64,000 nt of DNA from Apteryx mantelli (lineage: Eukaryota > Chordata > Aves > Apterygiformes > Apterygidae). The notes below the pieces were generated by a model. It did no database searches. It was not told the DNA's origin and was given only the letters and a program-made list of their open reading frames with translations. Location of the stretch: contig NC_089978.1 in assembly GCF_036417845.1 (NCBI RefSeq), positions 162,437,962 to 162,501,961 on the forward strand. The letters run 5' to 3'. Shown in pieces: positions 60,531 through 64,000 of the stretch. Every line of letters begins with the position of its first letter. The stretch's first letter is position 1. A program made the position numbers and the translations under genes.

Positions 60531-60656
60531 TCCAAGGGAAGAGCTGGGGAGGTTGTGCCTGTACCCCTTGAGAAGAGCACACTGTGCTCATGGTCGTTCT
60601 GGGGACTGCTCTTCTCAAGGGGTACGGGCACAGCCTCCTCAGCTCTTTCCTTTGGA
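60531..60656 (+). repeat. Long inverted repeat / hairpin, arms 49 and 50 bp, 27 bp loop
   Basis: Left arm 60531-60579 and right arm 60607-60656 are reverse complements apart from one single-base gap and four transitions. The inner 18 bp (GTACCCCTTGAGAAGAGC) is perfect. Each of the four substitutions gives a G:U pair in a plus-strand RNA, but A:C mismatches in a minus-strand RNA. It lies in a GC-richer patch of an AT-rich LARGE1 intron, antisense to the gene. It could be a hairpin RNA precursor, a palindromic transposon remnant, or a local inverted duplication. No known family was recognised. Confidence 0.85.
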
Positions 60657-63429
60657 CTCTCACCCGGCCTCTCTCAACCTCTAGCATGGTTACTCCATAG
60701 CTGGCAAGCAGCCTGCATTAAGAATGGACCTATCCTGCAATGGTGAGGCAGTATGCCTCAGAAAGCAAGAGCGTATGATCAACCCTGTGAAAATTCCCCT
60801 CATGTTGGGAGCAATACTGGACATTTTAGGCACTCTGGCTTTGGTCCAGCAAAACATGTAAGCTCACAAGCTATCTCACTGAAGCTAATAGCATGACATG
60901 CACAAAGTATCAGGACCAGTGTGCTGAGTGCTGCGCTGGATTATGCACTGTGAAGCAAACAGCCGGTCCATGCAACTGCCACCTGAGGCCTGCATGGTCT
61001 GGAAAAGTTAGTGCCCAGAAATCTTCAGGGGATAATTAGCCAGACACTTTTCTCTTGTATCCAAACTATTTCAAGGACAATGCTGTTGTTGTTGTAGCTT
61101 TTTTGCTATTTTTCAAGTGAAATTCTTAGAGCTATAATAATGGAACATAATGGAACACTGCAGACAATTTCCGAAGCTGAATAAACAAGCAAATCTCTCC
61201 TTCCTTTCTTTCCTCCAGACCCCCCAAAATCATATCCTTGAAAACAGCTACCTTCATATTTGAACACCTATCTTTTCTGATGCCTGGCAACAACAGGAAG
61301 TGGAGAAAATACTGCAAAGTGAATCCCCAAATTCTAGGGCAACCCCTCACCTATATTTCCTTCTGTGAAGAATGGTCCATCTTCACAATATATCTGAGCT
61401 TAATAAAACCAGTGTGTCTGCTCTCCAGCTTGCCTAATGTTTGCTAAAAACACAAAAAGGCAGAAGATGGGGGAGAGGAAATGAAAACAAAATGTATTTT
61501 CAACATTAAAAAAAGCATTCAGGCCATACTGTTCAGCTCTAACAATTAAGGAAAAAAAACCCAGTGTTCCTCTTCCTCAAAAACCAGTGTTTCTTTTGAA
61601 CAAAGACCAAATTTTTGTTATTGCTGTGCATGTCTCGTAAGTTAAACTGTGAGACATAAACAAGAGCTGGGGTAAAATGTCTGGGTCTTCAACACCATGT
61701 TGGCCTACTCTTAGAATCTCCTTTTGCTTTAATTCCATATAAATAAAAATGAGAATATGAACATTTCCTTTCTTCTGTGAAGATTTTGGATATATCTGGC
61801 TCATCTGCTTTAACAATAATTGGTCAGTTTAAGAGCATTTTCTCCCTCTCACTTTCTCTGTTCACACATACATTCAGATACCAATGCCCTAGTATAACAC
61901 ACACAGATATAAGCTGCTTCCTCCTTCCTGTAAAGAGACACGCAATGTATAAAAATGTATACTGCACACAGTCATATGCCATTATTACACACACATATTT
62001 AAAATGAAGAATGTTAAAGATGCACAACATTCAAGCAAATTGTCTAAGACAGTCAAATATATAATCTTAAATGTGTCTATTTATAAGTTACCTCATCTTA
62101 TTTTTCAGTTACATGATCACATAAAATTTCTCCAGTGATATTATCTTATCTACAGCATGCATATTGTGTGGATCCATTATTTACAGAAAAAGAATTTATA
62201 GTGTGATTTAAAGTTTGCTCCCACATTATATCTCAATGTAAACAAGGGTTGATACTGGGAATACTGACATATCTATGCAAACAGATGTTCATTCAAACAC
62301 AGTGCACCATCAAAATGAGCATCCTAATATCAGCTGGATTTGAAAAAAAGATGGCATCCCCATTTTGAACACTTCCATTATATTTGCAACAATAAGCTTA
62401 ACATAGCAAAGACTTCTTATCCTTAGAGTGACAGCATGTATTTTGCAAAAGCAAGAATACGCTTAGCATGAGATTCACTGTTTCTACAAGATTTTCAATG
62501 CTAAGGCCACTAACCTGCCACTGACCATGTGGGAAATTTCACCTCTAGGAAATACTCTCACAGTTGAAAGGAGATGTTCTTTTGAGACCGTGTACAGTAG
62601 ATGTTCTCTTCGGAAATACCACAGTGGGAAACAGCAAGTTCTTTCAATTAGCATCATGATATTACTTGTTTCAGAAATAAAAATGATAGCAGAGGGAGCC
62701 ATGACATTCATGATACCAAGAGACAGATATATCCAAAAATATAATGCATTTGCTAAGTTACTTCTCTGGGCAAGCAGCTGTGGCAGGTGATCAGACTTCA
62801 TCTCAGGGAAAGTGGCCTTTGAGGTTTGGCTGCACATACAGGCACAAGCAGGCCAGAAGGTATTGAACTCTACCATAAATCCTCATCATTTACCATGTCT
62901 AGTTGTCTGACTAATATATCTATATGAGATGAGGTGGTGTTTTCTATCCCTGTGATAGATTGCCAACCCATATGATAAATGGCACATAACATGTACCTTT
63001 CACTGACAAACTGGTAGTCTGCTCATGAATCTCACTTCCTCAAGCTGTTTCTAGTGTGAACATATCTGTGATTGGCTTCATTTATTTTTTTTTGAATTGT
63101 TGTGTCACAGGAACATTTTACTTCCCACCAAAATATACAGGATTTCATCCCAAATGAGACAAATCCAAATCCAGGATCAAGAGTATTTTCTTTGGGATTA
63201 GTGATATTTCAAAACAAACAAACAAATGATGTTTTATGTATACTCCACCTGGGAATATTGGCTTCACCACAGCAGAAAGGAGGAAATCTGGGCTTCCTTC
63301 ATAATATACAATTTGGTTAGCAAGATTTAAATGACAAAATTCTCATCCAAACAAAAACTATTTTCAGATATTTTAAGAGAAGTATTAGTGTTCTAATTTT
63401 CCTCCTTCTCTGTTTCAGGTGTGCCAATG

Positions 63430-63530
63430 GTCCTGCACTGCCTTTGCACTTCAGCACCTCAGAATCCTTATTGTGTCCATCTTCACAAAAGCCTCTGAGG
63501 CAGGGAAGTGCTGTATTCCCATTCCTTTGA
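63430..63530 (-). mobile_element. MIR-like SINE fragment with flanking plus-strand splice sites
   Basis: CTTTGCACTTCAGCACCTCA, then CACAAAAGCCTCTGAGGCAG and GGAAGTGCTGTATTCCCATT on the plus strand. This follows the reverse complement of MIR (TAGCACCTTTCA...TTACAAA..CCTCTGAGGTAGGTAAGTATTATTATCCCCATT). Confidence 0.65.
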
Positions 63531-64000
63531 AGGTAAGGGGGTCTGCACTTATCTCTTCTACAGATTCTTAACGGAGATGCCTGAATCAGTTGTTAAAGGA
63601 GAGAAAAAAGGCATGTCCTAGGGCAATTTAGATCCCGCAGAAGGGGGAGAACCCCTCTATGTACACACGTCTCCTCATAAAGCATTTAAAAAGGTGTGAG
63701 ATGACCCTAGGCTTAAGTAACTCACCGATATTCCACAACACAGCTGAAATTGAGCAGCTTAGATGATAGAAACTTTTAACTTCCAGATCATCTTGCCTTA
63801 TCCTAGGTGTGCGCACTTAAGATTCATAGCACAAAACCAACTCAGCCATTGAGACAGACAAAAAATAACATCAGCCCAGGATGAAACTATAAGCTGGTTA
63901 TAAAATGCAGCAGTTTCATTTCCTCCTGTGTAGCTGTCCCAGTTCCCACCAGTAGGCAATTTGGCTAGCAACATTTAGCACTTTTAGAGTGTGTGAGCTA

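Noticed and set aside
60268..60687. 139-codon minus-strand open frame
   Set aside because: It reads straight through the inverted repeat, so PVPLEKS/LFSRGTGT-like words appear on both strands. No family match; judged a by-product of the palindrome and local GC content.

Overview
The window is vertebrate nuclear DNA, most likely from a bird or a close sauropsid relative. It contains a CR1 retrotransposon of the avian/reptilian type, a CR1-type ORF1 remnant, many old amniote MIR-like SINE fragments, AT-rich non-coding DNA, and well-separated exons with canonical GT-AG introns. No bacterial-style operons, rRNA or CRISPR arrays were seen.

One gene can be supported. The last five coding exons of LARGE1 (xylosyl- and glucuronyltransferase 1) lie on the minus strand at 58090-57927, 53407-53129, 46488-46342, 42582-42387 and 37900-37703. 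Joined, they read 327 residues with no stop until TAG. If the protein has the family's usual 756 residues they cover about residues 430-756, the whole second catalytic (GT49) domain, with the DxD motif at 563-565. The upstream exons, including the GT8 domain, lie beyond the right edge. A 3' UTR of about 1.1 kb probably ends near 36546.

Bases 1 to about 36500 are the intergenic region 3' of LARGE1. No gene was recognised there. It holds a 5'-truncated CR1 LINE (about 20757-21775, minus), a CR1 ORF1 esterase remnant (11129-11234, minus), a heavily decayed CR1/L3-like LINE (about 33955-35165, plus), MIR-like fragments, simple repeats and pyrimidine tracts.

Bases 37901 to 64000 are LARGE1 introns around the exons. 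They carry MIR-like SINEs, three copies of one old interspersed repeat in both orientations, palindromic MITE-like fragments, and a long inverted repeat (60531-60656) whose only base substitutions are G:U wobbles in a plus-strand transcript. Near the right edge a MIR-derived segment sits between good plus-strand splice sites.

The most notable unexplained structure is the 60.5 kb inverted repeat. Everything else fits a normal gene end and flanking DNA. Repeat family names come from recalled consensus patterns, not from a database search.
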